Positions 1 through 8,648 of a stretch of 26,930 nt of DNA are shown piece by piece. The notes beneath the pieces were generated by a model. That model made no database searches and had not been told where the DNA came from. It saw only the letters and a list, made by a program, of their open reading frames with translations. This DNA is from DSWT01 sp036845725 (GTDB lineage Bacteria; Chloroflexota; Anaerolineae; B4-G1; SLSP01). Position 1 is the first letter of the stretch; the number at the start of each line of letters is the position of its first letter. The stretch lies in the NCBI GenBank assembly GCA_036845725.1, contig DAIUDK010000071.1, forward strand, positions 1 to 26,930, read 5' to 3'. The translations under genes were made by a program, and so were the position numbers.

Positions 1-45
1 CACGAGGACGATGCCCACCAGAATGGGCCAGGGTTTTCGGTTCAT
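1..45 (-). CDS. N-terminus of a membrane or exported protein (partial)
   Basis: Only the first 15 codons are in the window; the rest lies beyond position 1. The reading is Met-Asn-Arg-Lys-Pro-Trp-Pro followed by a run of hydrophobic residues (Ile, Leu, Val, Gly). This is the basic-then-hydrophobic pattern of a signal peptide or first membrane helix. A GGAGGT ribosome site sits upstream. An ATG at 51 abuts that site, so the ATG at 45, with six bases of spacing, is the better start. The gene is divergent from the GH31/GH2 operon, so a sugar transporter component or an exported glycan-binding protein is possible, but that is inference from position only. Confidence 0.5.
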   Translation of the reverse strand, partial: MNRKPWPILVGIVLV

Positions 46-63
46 TGGCATACCTCCGGGATA

Positions 64-114
64 AAGAAGCAAGAAGCAGCGAATTCGGTAACGGATAACG
101 GGTAACGAGTAACC
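64..114. repeat. Heptamer tandem repeats in the intergenic region
   Basis: Two short tandem arrays of seven-base units sit next to each other. Positions 64-77 hold two copies of AAGAAGC. Positions 87-114 hold four copies of a GGTAACG-like unit (GGTAACG, GATAACG, GGTAACG, AGTAACC). They lie between the divergent gene at the window start and the GH31 gene. They resemble in style the short tandemly repeated sequences known from intergenic DNA of cyanobacteria. No function is evident. Confidence 0.7.
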
Positions 115-155
115 AGCTTATCCCACGGTATGGCAGATACATTATACCGCTCTTT

Positions 156-226
156 GACGACTCGACTATCGGACTACCTGACTCTCAACTATCCGACGCC
201 TTGACTACCCGACTACGCGACTCGGT
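156..226. repeat. Degenerate 8-nt-period tandem repeat (GACTAYCN type)
   Basis: The word GAC(T/G) recurs at 156, 164, 172, 180, 195, 203, 211 and 219, with a degenerate AACT copy at 187, so the spacing is almost strictly eight bases over nine units. The array ends just before the probable GH31 promoter. A TTG codon inside it opens the GH31 reading frame at 201, but those in-frame codons are repeat sequence and are unlikely to be translated. Confidence 0.75.
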
Positions 227-227
227 G

Positions 228-233
228 TATACT
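228..233 (+). promoter_or_regulatory. Possible -10 box of the GH31/GH2 operon
   Basis: TATACT matches the sigma-70 -10 consensus at five of six bases and lies 36 bases before the chosen GH31 start. No good -35 box is found at 16-18 bases upstream; the nearest TTGACT (201-206) is 21 bases away, which is too far. The position is sensible but the evidence is weak. Confidence 0.35.
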
Positions 234-269
234 GTACCTGCAATCTACAAATTCTTGAACGAGGTGAAC

Positions 270-3200
270 ATGTCCGAACTGTACGAACGCATTCGTTTTC
301 GCGGGCAGCCCGTGGCGCATCCCGATACAGTGGTAACGCATGGCAACGCCCGCTTTACCGTCCTCACGCCGCGCCTGCTCCGCCTGGAATGGTCGGAGAC
401 CGGCGTCTTCGAGGATCGCTGCACCTATGCCTTCCCTACGCGCCACACGGATTTCCCGCCCGCTTTCACCGTGGATAAGACCGGCGACGCCCTCATCATC
501 GACACCGGCGCGCTGACCCTGCGCTATTCTCCTTCCGTCAAATCCGTTCAATCCGTTGAGGGCTTCACCGCCGACAATCTCTCCATCACCTTCACCCTCA
601 ACGGCGAATCCGTGACCTGGACGCCCGGCGCGCCCAATCCGGCGAACCTGCGTGGCACGCGGCGCACACTCGACGAGTGCGAGGGCGACGCGGCGCTGGA
701 CGAGGGCTTGCTCTCCCGCGCCGGTTGGACGCTCTTCGACGACAGCAAGAACGTCATCTTCGACGAGGACGGTTGGGTCGGCCCGCGCCCGGACTTCGCG
801 CTGCAAGACTGGTACTTCTTCGGCTACGGGCACGATTACAAAGCCGCCCTCGCCGAATACCTGCCCTTCGGCGGCGATATTCCCCTGATCCCGCGCTACA
901 TCCTCGGCGGGTGGTGGTCGCGCTATTGGGCCTACAGCGAGCAGGATTTGCGCGATCTGGTGGCCGAGTTCGAAGCGTACAACGTCCCGCTGGATGTGTT
1001 CGTCATCGACATGGACTGGCACACGCCCGACGGCTGGACCGGCTACACGTGGAACCGCGAGCTGTTCCCCGATCCGCCCGCGTTCCTCAAGTGGCTGCAC
1101 GAGAAAGGGCTGCGCATCACGCTCAACCTGCACCCCGCGGATGGCGTCCATCCCCACGAGGAAATTTACCCACAGTTCGCCGAGGCGCTGGGCATCGACC
1201 CGGAGAGTGGCGACCCGGTCCCCTTCCGCATCGCGGACAAAGAGTACGTGCGCCACTACTTCGAGATGATCCACCACCCGATGGAGGACGACGGCGTAGA
1301 CTTCTGGTGGATGGACTGGCAGCAGGGCGAGATTTCCGAGGTCAAGGGGCTGGACCCGCTCCCGTGGATCAACCACCTGCACTTCAACGACATCAAAAGA
1401 CATGTCCATTCTGATGGACACGTGCGCCCCATGCTCTATAGCCGCTGGGGAGGACTGGGCAATCACCGCTACTACATCGGCTTCTCCGGCGACACCTACG
1501 TGGTGTGGCCGGCGCTGCAATTCCAGCCTTACCTCACCGCGACGGCGGCGAACGTCGCCTACGGTTGGTGGAGCCACGACATCGGCGGTCACATGGGCGG
1601 GGCGACGGAGCCGGAACTGTACGCGCGCTGGGTGCAATTCGGCGCGCTGAGTCCAGTTCTGCGCCTGCACGCCACCAAGGACCCGCGCACCGAGCGGCGT
1701 CCCTGGGCCTATCCCAAGCCCTATGGCACCGCCGCGATGGACGCCTTCCGCTGGCGCTACCGGCTGATCCCCTACATCTACACGATGGCGCGTATCACCT
1801 CAGAAACGGGACTGGCGCTGTGCCGCCCGATGTATTTCGAGCACCCGGAAGCCGACGATGCCTACGTCGCCCGCTTCCAGTATTACTTCGGCGACCAGAT
1901 GATCGCCGCGCCCATCGTCACTCCCGCCGATCCACAAACAGGCTTGGCCTCCATCGATGTGTGGATTCCAGACGGGACGTGGATCGACTACCAAACGCTG
2001 GAAACCTTCACCGGGCCGCGTTGGGTGCGGTTGACGGGCGATATAAGCCGCGTGCCGATGCTGATGAAAGCCGGCGCGATTTTGCCGCTCGCGCCACAAT
2101 TCGTCCCGCAGCCCGAACCACACCTGAAATCAGGAACAACCGCCGCACAGCCCGATGATGAACTTGAGCTGGCCGTCTTCCCGGGAACAGGGACATTCCG
2201 CCTCTACGAGGATGACGGCCTCACCGAAGCGTACCTGCGCGGGCAATTCGAATGGACGGCCATCGAGACGCAACAACCGGACACCTACACGTGGACGGTC
2301 AACATCGCGCCGGTAGAAGGCCATTGCGACGCGCTGCCCGATACGCGCCGCTACACAGTGGCGCTCCATGGATGCGCCCGACCGTCACGCGTCACTGTAA
2401 ATGGAACACCGGTCGCCTGCGATTACGATCGGGCAAAGCTAACCGCGTGGATCACCGTCCCCACACAACCAAAGTCACAGCCGGTTGTCGTGCAAGCGGT
2501 AAGCGCTAGAGCAATCGTCGCGCTGAGCGTGCCACGCGCGGGAGCGCCGTTCGCGCACTTCGTCCAATACAGTACGCCCGAAGAGGCCGCACAACAATTA
2601 GGCCACGTCATCCTTGCCGCGCCAAACACCGGCGACGCCTATTCTGCCGAAATCGTCTTTACCCTGCGCCAGAACGACGCGACACACACCCAGATCGTGA
2701 AAATCGTCGAGAGCAGCACATCACACGTCATCCCCACCCCTTTCGCCTGCAACGCTGTCGCAACGACGCTATGGGAAGCGACGGTGATGCTGCACTGGCG
2801 CGGCGTGGCGACGCGCACCTATTTCCGCAGCGCCGTGCTGTTCCCCGCCATCCCGACGTGGCGCGCCACGCTCTACAATCCTGATGAAGTCGCACTCGCG
2901 CCCGCCGACGTGTTAGATACCGACGGCAATCCCAATCCCGACCTCACGTGGCGAACGTTTGCGCAAACCCTGGCGCAGACCGAGAACTTCAGGCACGCGC
3001 ACTCCACGCACCTGTGGCGCGACCATTGGGTAGAATTGCGCGCGGGCGCGGCATTGGCGACGTATCTGACAACCACCGTAGTCAGCCCGGAAGCGCGCGA
3101 GGCCGTGCTCGCCTTCACCGCAAACGGCCCGGTGACGGTCTACGTAAACGGCATGAAAATCGATGAAGACGTCAAAGCGGCGATCGATTCGGTGCACGGG

Positions 3201-3368
3201 CTGTTCGTCCAGGGCACGCGATTCACCAACAGACTACACCTGCACGCCGGGAAAAACACACTGCTCATTCACTGCCAGGCGAAAGGTAAACAATGGTACT
3301 TTGGCGCTGCGCTGCTCACACCAGCCGGCGAACTGCTGAATCATTTGGGTTATCCATCTTGGAAATAG
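270..3368 (+). CDS. Glycoside hydrolase family 31 (alpha-glucosidase/alpha-xylosidase type)
   Basis: This 1032-residue enzyme is a GH31 retaining alpha-glycosidase, which cleaves terminal alpha-linked sugars. The TIM barrel shows the conserved GGWWSRYWAY segment, a VIDMDWH strand, the nucleophile motif WWMDWQQ (Asp349), and the acid/base motif FSGDT (Asp408) followed by the YGWWSHDIGGH stretch typical of the family. After the barrel come GH31 beta domains, then roughly 350 extra residues ending in a beta-rich module with a VTVYVNG strand that looks like a carbohydrate-binding domain. I chose ATG 270 because GAGGTG precedes it; the frame opens earlier with a TTG at 201, but that lies in tandem repeats. 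No signal peptide is seen, so it probably acts in the cytoplasm. The substrate cannot be fixed from sequence. GH2 beta-mannosidase follows 9 bases later, suggesting joint breakdown of a mannose-containing glycan. Confidence 0.9.
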   Translation: MSELYERIRFRGQPVAHPDTVVTHGNARFTVLTPRLLRLEWSETGVFEDRCTYAFPTRHTDFPPAFTVDKTGDALIIDTGALTLRYSPSVKSVQSVEGFTADNLSITFTLNGESVTWTPGAPNPANLRGTRRTLDECEGDAALDEGLLSRAGWTLFDDSKNVIFDEDGWVGPRPDFALQDWYFFGYGHDYKAALAEYLPFGGDIPLIPRYILGGWWSRYWAYSEQDLRDLVAEFEAYNVPLDVFVIDMDWHTPDGWTGYTWNRELFPDPPAFLKWLHEKGLRITLNLHPADGVHPHEEIYPQFAEALGIDPESGDPVPFRIADKEYVRHYFEMIHHPMEDDGVDFWWMDWQQGEISEVKGLDPLPWINHLHFNDIKRHVHSDGHVRPMLYSRWGGLGNHRYYIGFSGDTYVVWPALQFQPYLTATAANVAYGWWSHDIGGHMGGATEPELYARWVQFGALSPVLRLHATKDPRTERRPWAYPKPYGTAAMDAFRWRYRLIPYIYTMARITSETGLALCRPMYFEHPEADDAYVARFQYYFGDQMIAAPIVTPADPQTGLASIDVWIPDGTWIDYQTLETFTGPRWVRLTGDISRVPMLMKAGAILPLAPQFVPQPEPHLKSGTTAAQPDDELELAVFPGTGTFRLYEDDGLTEAYLRGQFEWTAIETQQPDTYTWTVNIAPVEGHCDALPDTRRYTVALHGCARPSRVTVNGTPVACDYDRAKLTAWITVPTQPKSQPVVVQAVSARAIVALSVPRAGAPFAHFVQYSTPEEAAQQLGHVILAAPNTGDAYSAEIVFTLRQNDATHTQIVKIVESSTSHVIPTPFACNAVATTLWEATVMLHWRGVATRTYFRSAVLFPAIPTWRATLYNPDEVALAPADVLDTDGNPNPDLTWRTFAQTLAQTENFRHAHSTHLWRDHWVELRAGAALATYLTTTVVSPEAREAVLAFTANGPVTVYVNGMKIDEDVKAAIDSVHGLFVQGTRFTNRLHLHAGKNTLLIHCQAKGKQWYFGAALLTPAGELLNHLGYPSWK

Positions 3369-3377
3369 GAGACAGAA

Positions 3378-5837
3378 ATGCACATCCAATCTCTGACTGG
3401 CGAATGGCAATTTCATAAAAGTGACGAAGAAACATGGCTGCCTGCGCGCGTTCCGGGTGGCGTTCATACCGATCTGATGGCGCTGGACCTCATCCCCGAC
3501 CCCTTCGTGGCCGACAACGAGAAGCGCGTGCTATGGGTTGCCGAGAGCGACTGGGTCTACCGGCGCGCGTTTACGGCGGATGAGGCCCTGATGACAGAAG
3601 AGCACGTCTTTCTCGTGTGTGATGGGCTGGACACGTTGGCGGAGGTCACGCTCAACGGGGTGCGCCTCGGCGAGACGGACAATATGTTCCGCACGTATAC
3701 CTGGGACGTCAAACCTCTACTACGCGAAGGCGAAAACGAGATACTGATCTTATTCCGCTCGCCGGTGCAGTACATCACCGCCAAACAGGCCGAACGACCG
3801 CTGCACGGCGTTTCGCAAGCCATCGAAGGCGGGCCGTACCTGCGCAAAGCGCCCTGCCAGTTCGGCTGGGACTGGGGTCCGCAACTGCCGCCGGTCGGCG
3901 TGTGGAAGGATATTTGCCTGGAAGGACGCAGCAACGCGCGCATGGCCGACGTTCACCTGCGGCAGCAGCACAACGATGGCACGGTGATGGTAACCGCGAC
4001 CGTCACGCTCGAACGGTGGGATGCGGTTCCGCTCAAACTGCTGTTGCGCGTCACCGCCCCCGACGGCATAACACAACAGGCGCAAGTCGCTATCGCCGGC
4101 GATACACAGACGCTCGCCTTGCAGGTCAAAAATCCGCAGCTCTGGTGGCCCAACGGCTACGGCAAACAGCCGCTTTACACGGTTGACGTGTTCCTGCTGG
4201 CAGAGGGCGTCGCGTGCGACGTCTCCCATTATCAACTAGGGCTGCGCACGCTCGAATTGCGCCGCGCCCCCGACGCCTGGGGTGAATCGTTCACCTTCGT
4301 TGTCAACGGTGTGCCGATTTTCGCCAAAGGCTCCAACTGGATCCCGGCGGACTCGTTCCCCACCCGTATGACCGACGCCTTCCTGGAACGGCTGATCCGC
4401 GATGCGGCGCTGAGCCACCAGAACATGCTGCGCGTGTGGGGCGGCGGTTTCTACGAAGAGGAACGCTTCTACGATCTGTGCGACAAGTACGGCATTTTGG
4501 TGTGGCAGGACTGCGTCTACTCGTGTAGCGTCTATCCGATGTGGGACGGGGCGTTCATCGAAAACACGCGCGTCGAAACCATCGAGAACGTCCGCCGCCT
4601 GCGCCACCGTGCCAGCCTGGCGCTGTGGTGCGGCAACAACGAAATGGAAGCGGGATGGGTAGCCTGGGGCTGGAACCGCTCCGAGTTTGCGGATTTGAAG
4701 GCCGACTACGACCGTTTCTTCCACAACTTGTTGCCTACGTGGATCACTGCCGAGGACCCCGACCGCACCTACTGGCCCAGCTCCCCTTCGACCGGCATCC
4801 CCTTCCAGCCCCCGCACGGGCAGGAACGCGGCGACGCCCACTACTGGGACGTCTGGCACGGCGGCAAACCCTTCTCGGCGTACCGTGGGCAATTCCCGCG
4901 CTTCATGAGCGAATTTGGCTTCCAGGCGCTCCCCACCCTGGCAACAATTCAAACCTACGCCGACGAAGCCGACTGGAACATGACGTCGTACATGATGGAA
5001 CACCACCAGCGCAACGCCGCCGGCAACGGCAAGATGATTGCCCACATGACCGACCACTACCGCATGCCCAAGGATTTCCCGTCGTTGGTCTACCTCTCGC
5101 AACTGCTACAAGCGGAGGGCATCCGCTTCGGTGTGGAACATTGGCGGCGCAACATGGAACGTGTGAGCGGGACGCTCTACTGGCAACTCAACGACTGCTG
5201 GCCTGTGGCATCGTGGGCAAGCATCGACTACTTCGGGCGCTGGAAAACGCTGCACTACGCCGCCAAACGCTTCTACGCGCCGGTGCTGCTCTCCGTCGAA
5301 GATACCGGCACGCTGATGGGGCTCCACGTCACCAGCGACCTGCAAGCACCGTGGGAGGGCGCCGTGCACTGGTCGCTGCAAACGCTAAACGGCGCGGAAC
5401 TGGCCTCCGGCACTGAACCGGTGACGACAGCGCCGCTAGCTTCGACGCACGTGCGCACGTTGAACTTCGGCGACAAGGTCAGCGACGAAAACTGCCGCGA
5501 CGTGATTTTCCTCTGCGAACTGTGGCAAGGCGACACCAAGATCGCACAGCGCGTGGCAACTTTCGTTCCCGACAAGCACCTTTCGCTGGTCGAGCCGGAG
5601 TTGTCGGCGACGGTGAGCCAGTGGGAAGGCGCGCTCGTCATCGAGGTGACGGCGAAGTCGCTGGCGCGGTTTGTGGAGGTGGGGTTGTTCGGCGCGGACC
5701 TAGTCTTCAGCGATAACAGCTTCGACGTGCCCGCCGGGCGCAGCGTGCGGGTGACGTGCCCGCTGCCGCCAGGCTGGACGCTGGAAGATGCCCGCGACGC
5801 GCTGTGGATGCGCTCGCTCTACGACTCGTATGCGTAA
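3378..5837 (+). CDS. Beta-mannosidase, glycoside hydrolase family 2
   Basis: This 819-residue protein matches GH2 beta-mannosidases, which remove beta-linked mannose from the non-reducing end of manno-oligosaccharides or N-glycan cores. The N-terminal jelly-roll domain opens with the typical LTGEWQFHK and VPGGVHTDL motifs. The Ig-like domain and TIM barrel follow. The acid/base Glu422 lies in WCGNNE and the nucleophile Glu512 in MSEFGFQ. A run near YWQLNDCWPVASWAS is also diagnostic of the subfamily. There is no signal peptide, so it is likely cytoplasmic and acts on imported oligosaccharides. The start has an AGGAG site and lies 9 bases after the GH31 stop, so the two are co-transcribed. Length is normal for the family. 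Confidence 0.93.
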   Translation: MHIQSLTGEWQFHKSDEETWLPARVPGGVHTDLMALDLIPDPFVADNEKRVLWVAESDWVYRRAFTADEALMTEEHVFLVCDGLDTLAEVTLNGVRLGETDNMFRTYTWDVKPLLREGENEILILFRSPVQYITAKQAERPLHGVSQAIEGGPYLRKAPCQFGWDWGPQLPPVGVWKDICLEGRSNARMADVHLRQQHNDGTVMVTATVTLERWDAVPLKLLLRVTAPDGITQQAQVAIAGDTQTLALQVKNPQLWWPNGYGKQPLYTVDVFLLAEGVACDVSHYQLGLRTLELRRAPDAWGESFTFVVNGVPIFAKGSNWIPADSFPTRMTDAFLERLIRDAALSHQNMLRVWGGGFYEEERFYDLCDKYGILVWQDCVYSCSVYPMWDGAFIENTRVETIENVRRLRHRASLALWCGNNEMEAGWVAWGWNRSEFADLKADYDRFFHNLLPTWITAEDPDRTYWPSSPSTGIPFQPPHGQERGDAHYWDVWHGGKPFSAYRGQFPRFMSEFGFQALPTLATIQTYADEADWNMTSYMMEHHQRNAAGNGKMIAHMTDHYRMPKDFPSLVYLSQLLQAEGIRFGVEHWRRNMERVSGTLYWQLNDCWPVASWASIDYFGRWKTLHYAAKRFYAPVLLSVEDTGTLMGLHVTSDLQAPWEGAVHWSLQTLNGAELASGTEPVTTAPLASTHVRTLNFGDKVSDENCRDVIFLCELWQGDTKIAQRVATFVPDKHLSLVEPELSATVSQWEGALVIEVTAKSLARFVEVGLFGADLVFSDNSFDVPAGRSVRVTCPLPPGWTLEDARDALWMRSLYDSYA

Positions 5838-5842
5838 TCTTT

Positions 5843-5923
5843 AGCGTTCAGCTATCAGCGATCAGCTTTCAGATTCTGAACCGCTTCAGTTTGCTGACTG
5901 CTGAAAGCTGACGGCTGAACGCT
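5843..5923. terminator. Convergent stem-loop built from mirrored heptamer repeats
   Basis: Between the convergent GH2 and LCP genes, TCAGCNN-type units start at 5848, 5855, 5862 and 5869, and inverted GCTGANN-type units start at 5893, 5900, 5907 and 5914, all with a period of seven. The two arrays pair: 5843-5852 with 5914-5923 (10 bp) and 5862-5872 with 5901-5911 (11 bp), leaving an unequal internal loop. A short T-run follows on the plus strand. It could terminate transcription from either side, but it may simply be a repeat element. Confidence 0.55.
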
Positions 5924-5926
5924 CTT

Positions 5927-7462
5927 TTACCGGCAAGGATCGTAATCCGCGCCCAGAATGAGGCGCAACTTCACGCTGCTGGTGGGATCCTCCGCGTAGA
6001 TCACGTTGGCGTCGGACACGCGGAAAAGCTGCTGGATATGACTAAGGCCCGTCCCCTTCGTCGTGCTGCTAAAGACGACGATCTGCGTCTGCGGGTAATC
6101 CGTACGGTCGGCGGAAGCAACGACCGGGGTGTATCCCCAGCGCGCGAGCGTGTCCGCCGCGAGCCAATCGCGGTCGGGGGCGTAACTCCCGTTCCACACC
6201 TCGATGTAGATGTCGGCGCGGGCGGCGCGGCTGGCAGCCGGGCGCGCAATAGCGGCGTCGATCACTGCCGCCATTGGTTCCCACACCGGCAGGAAGACGT
6301 TACCCCCCTGCGCCGTGATGTAGAACTGCGTCTCTTCCCGTCCAATGTTATAGAAACTCACATCGGTGCTATCAATCTGTGTTGCTGTAATTCCCAACTC
6401 GACGATATTGCCCAGGCCCAGATCGGTCTGGTATAAGTCGCGGCTTTGCTCGTAGAGGGCGGGAATCATCGCAAGTAGATTCGACTGCTTTGCCTTGCGC
6501 CACATCGCTTCCAGGATTTGCTGCTGGCGCGCCTCGCGTGCGAAGACGCTGGTGGTTTTACGCGTTCGCGAGTACCAGAGCGCCACCTCCCCATTCATCT
6601 GATGTAATCTCGGTTCGAGCGTGAGGATATGATACTCGCCGTTTTCGTCGGGAATGGGCCAGTAATCGTGCAGGTGACAATGAACAGGCACTTCCACGCC
6701 GCCCAACATATCCACCAGGCCCATCAACCCGTCGAAATTGACCTTGGCATAGTAGTCTGCAGTGATACCCAGGTTGTAGAGCAATGTCTGGTTGAGCAAG
6801 CCAAGTCCACCGCCATCATAACCGTAGCGCTCGCCATAGGAATCGGCGGTGTTGATACGGGACATCCGCATGTTGGGGATGTAGACGTAAAGATCGCGCG
6901 GGATGGAAAGCACGGACACAGACGGAATATCAGGATAAACGACAACGTACTGAATCGCATCGGTATTCCAGTAATCCCAATCCGGTCGCTGGTCGCTCCC
7001 AAGTAACACAATCGTCAGTGCATCTTCAGGGATAGGATAACGCGGCGCAGGTGTAGGAATCGGTATCGGGAGGTATCCCGAATACGCCGCGGTCATCGTG
7101 ATTTCCATTTGTGCGACGGGAACAACCGGAACGGCAGTGGGGCGGCGCGGCGGCAGTGGGGTAGGAATGACGGTCGGCGTCGGTGTTTTCGTAGGCGTTG
7201 GCGTGTAAGTCGGCTCCGGCGAAGGGGTGAAGGTCGGCGTCCACGTGGGTACCGCCGTGGACGTAGCGGTCGGCGAAGCCGGAGAAGCCGTACAAGTCCA
7301 GGTCGGCGGTCCGGCCTCATTGGTCGGCGTGACAACAACATAAATCACAGGTGTGCTCTGGCCCTGTCCAGCCAGACGCGCGATATTGAACAGCAACAGC
7401 ACCAGAATTGCGACCAGTATAAGACAGAGTAGCCCCAATAGGGATGTTTTGACTTTAGTCAT
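5927..7462 (-). CDS. LytR-CpsA-Psr (LCP) family envelope protein with LytR_C domain
   Basis: LCP enzymes transfer lipid-linked glycopolymers onto peptidoglycan or other envelope acceptors. This 511-residue protein has one N-terminal membrane helix (about 6-28), a Pro/Thr-rich spacer (about 46-112) and the LCP domain (about 147-320). Diagnostic pieces are LLGSDQRP, SIPRDLYVYIP with Arg189, the SRTRK stretch (Arg299, Arg301) and the FAREARQQQ helix. The last 95 or so residues match a LytR C-terminal domain (IYIEVWNGSY onward). The loop that usually reads Arg-(Ser/Thr)-Asp before the first core strand reads Asn166-Thr-Asp here, so one expected phosphate-binding arginine is missing. The enzyme would sit outside the membrane. 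It has its own near-consensus promoter and stands alone, with no polymer-synthesis genes beside it. No clear ribosome site precedes the ATG. Confidence 0.88.
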   Translation of the reverse strand: MTKVKTSLLGLLCLILVAILVLLLFNIARLAGQGQSTPVIYVVVTPTNEAGPPTWTCTASPASPTATSTAVPTWTPTFTPSPEPTYTPTPTKTPTPTVIPTPLPPRRPTAVPVVPVAQMEITMTAAYSGYLPIPIPTPAPRYPIPEDALTIVLLGSDQRPDWDYWNTDAIQYVVVYPDIPSVSVLSIPRDLYVYIPNMRMSRINTADSYGERYGYDGGGLGLLNQTLLYNLGITADYYAKVNFDGLMGLVDMLGGVEVPVHCHLHDYWPIPDENGEYHILTLEPRLHQMNGEVALWYSRTRKTTSVFAREARQQQILEAMWRKAKQSNLLAMIPALYEQSRDLYQTDLGLGNIVELGITATQIDSTDVSFYNIGREETQFYITAQGGNVFLPVWEPMAAVIDAAIARPAASRAARADIYIEVWNGSYAPDRDWLAADTLARWGYTPVVASADRTDYPQTQIVVFSSTTKGTGLSHIQQLFRVSDANVIYAEDPTSSVKLRLILGADYDPCR

Positions 7463-7515
7463 TGAAAGTTAACACGCTCTACTAAAAAGATAAATACGAT
7501 CCACACATATGAGCT

Positions 7516-7544
7516 ATTATAGGCCCTCTCTGTAATTTTGTCTA
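7516..7544 (-). promoter_or_regulatory. Sigma-70-type promoter of the LCP gene
   Basis: Read on the minus strand, TAGACA (7544-7539) and TATAAT (7521-7516) are separated by exactly 17 bases. The -35 box differs from consensus at one base and the -10 box is perfect. Transcription would start near 7509, giving a leader of about 47 bases before the ATG at 7462. Confidence 0.7.
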
Positions 7545-7561
7545 ACCAACCGTGATACTCC

Positions 7562-7589
7562 TTGCTCCCACAGGATTTTCATTTACACT
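7562..7589 (+). promoter_or_regulatory. Possible promoter of the DegV gene
   Basis: TTGCTC (7562-7567) and TACACT (7584-7589) are 16 bases apart, each matching the sigma-70 consensus at four bases. The leader to the ATG at 7630 would be about 34 bases. The match is modest. Confidence 0.35.
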
Positions 7590-7629
7590 AGCAACAGCCT
7601 TTCTTTTATTTATGGTTCAGGAGGAACTT

Positions 7630-8484
7630 ATGCTACCCATTGCAATTGTTACGGATACGGATTCAAGTTTACCCGCCGCTGTCGCGGCACAGTACGGCAT
7701 CTACCAGGTGCCGATCAACATCCACTTCGGTCAGGAGATGTTCCAGGCCGCCGTGGACATCGATGACGCCGGGGCGTTCGCCCGCATAGACCGCGACGGC
7801 AAATTGCCGACCACATCGGCACCAACGCCCGGACAGTTTGTCGAGGCTTATCAGGCCGCATTCGACAACGGGGCCAAGTCGATTCTCTGTTTCTGCGTCA
7901 GTTCAGAAATCAGCGGGACCTACAATACAGCGCTCACAGCTCGCGAGTTGCTGCCCGACCGCGATATCACCGTAGTGGATTCACGCACGCTATCGCTCGG
8001 CCAGGGGTACATAGCAATCGCCGCTGCCGAAGCCGTCCAGCAAGGTGCATCGAAGGCGGAAGCCATCGCCACCGCGGAATCGTTGCGCGAGCGCACGCAC
8101 ATCTACGCAGCACTGGCGACGCTCAAGTACCTGGCCATGAGCGGGCGCGTCGGACATCTGGCGGCGGGAATGGCAAACCTGCTGAACATCAAACCCATTC
8201 TCACAGTCAGAAACGGCAGGCTCGACATGCTCGAAAAGGTACGCACCCAGCACAAGGCCTGGGATCGCGCCGTCGAATTGACCGGGGAGAGCCTGGGGGG
8301 ACGTTCCATTGAGCGGATGGCGATCATCCACGTCAATGCGCCAGAGAAAGCGCATGAGTTCGAGGCGCTCCTGCGCGAGCACCTGGCTTGTCCCACTGAC
8401 GTCATCACAGCCGAATTTACACCGGGGCTGTCCATTCACTCCGGGACCGGCATCGTCGGCGTGGTCGTCGTCGCCGCCGAATAG
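7630..8484 (+). CDS. DegV family fatty-acid-binding protein (FakB-like)
   Basis: DegV/FakB proteins hold a fatty acid in a buried pocket and, in characterised bacteria, present it to the kinase FakA for incorporation into phospholipids. The 284-residue length is typical. Visible family motifs are TDTDSSLP at the N-terminus, TSAPTPGQF, the ISGTYNTA loop, VDSRTLSLGQG, an LKYLAMSGRVG stretch before a KPIL strand, and a C-terminal IHSGTGIVGVVVV. The frame is open from a GTG at 7552, but the ATG at 7630 has a strong CAGGAGG site (7618-7624) and begins right at the conserved domain, so I use it. No FakA-like kinase gene is in the window, so the partner must be elsewhere if there is one. Confidence 0.92.
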   Translation: MLPIAIVTDTDSSLPAAVAAQYGIYQVPINIHFGQEMFQAAVDIDDAGAFARIDRDGKLPTTSAPTPGQFVEAYQAAFDNGAKSILCFCVSSEISGTYNTALTARELLPDRDITVVDSRTLSLGQGYIAIAAAEAVQQGASKAEAIATAESLRERTHIYAALATLKYLAMSGRVGHLAAGMANLLNIKPILTVRNGRLDMLEKVRTQHKAWDRAVELTGESLGGRSIERMAIIHVNAPEKAHEFEALLREHLACPTDVITAEFTPGLSIHSGTGIVGVVVVAAE

Positions 8485-8507
8485 TCTTTCTTCCGATTTC
8501 GCTTTTC

Positions 8508-8547
8508 CTGTGAAGGCGCACGAAACCAGATTCGCGCACCTTCACAG
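8508..8547 (+). terminator. Probable terminator after the DegV gene
   Basis: CTGTGAAGG-CGC (8508-8519) pairs with GCGC-ACCTTCACAG (8534-8547) through a 9-bp stem plus a bulged GC extension, and TTT follows. It lies 24 bases after the DegV stop. The T-run is short, so this is a moderate call. Confidence 0.5.
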
Positions 8548-8648
8548 TTTCGCGTCCTAACTGCTCCACAAATATGACATGGTTTGGCACATTCACGGCG
8601 TATAGTAGAAACGCTGTAGAACAAATGAACTATACGAACAGGAGGATC

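Noticed and set aside
201..269. Upstream TTG start for GH31
   Set aside because: The added codons lie in the octamer repeat and promoter region; the ATG at 270 has a ribosome site and opens the conserved domain.
213..1670. Long minus-strand open frame of 485 codons opposite GH31
   Set aside because: It is antisense to a clear GH31 domain, has an Arg/Val-rich composition typical of a shadow frame, and matches no family.
4236..5102. Minus-strand open frame of 288 codons opposite GH2
   Set aside because: Antisense to the beta-mannosidase catalytic domain with no recognisable motif.
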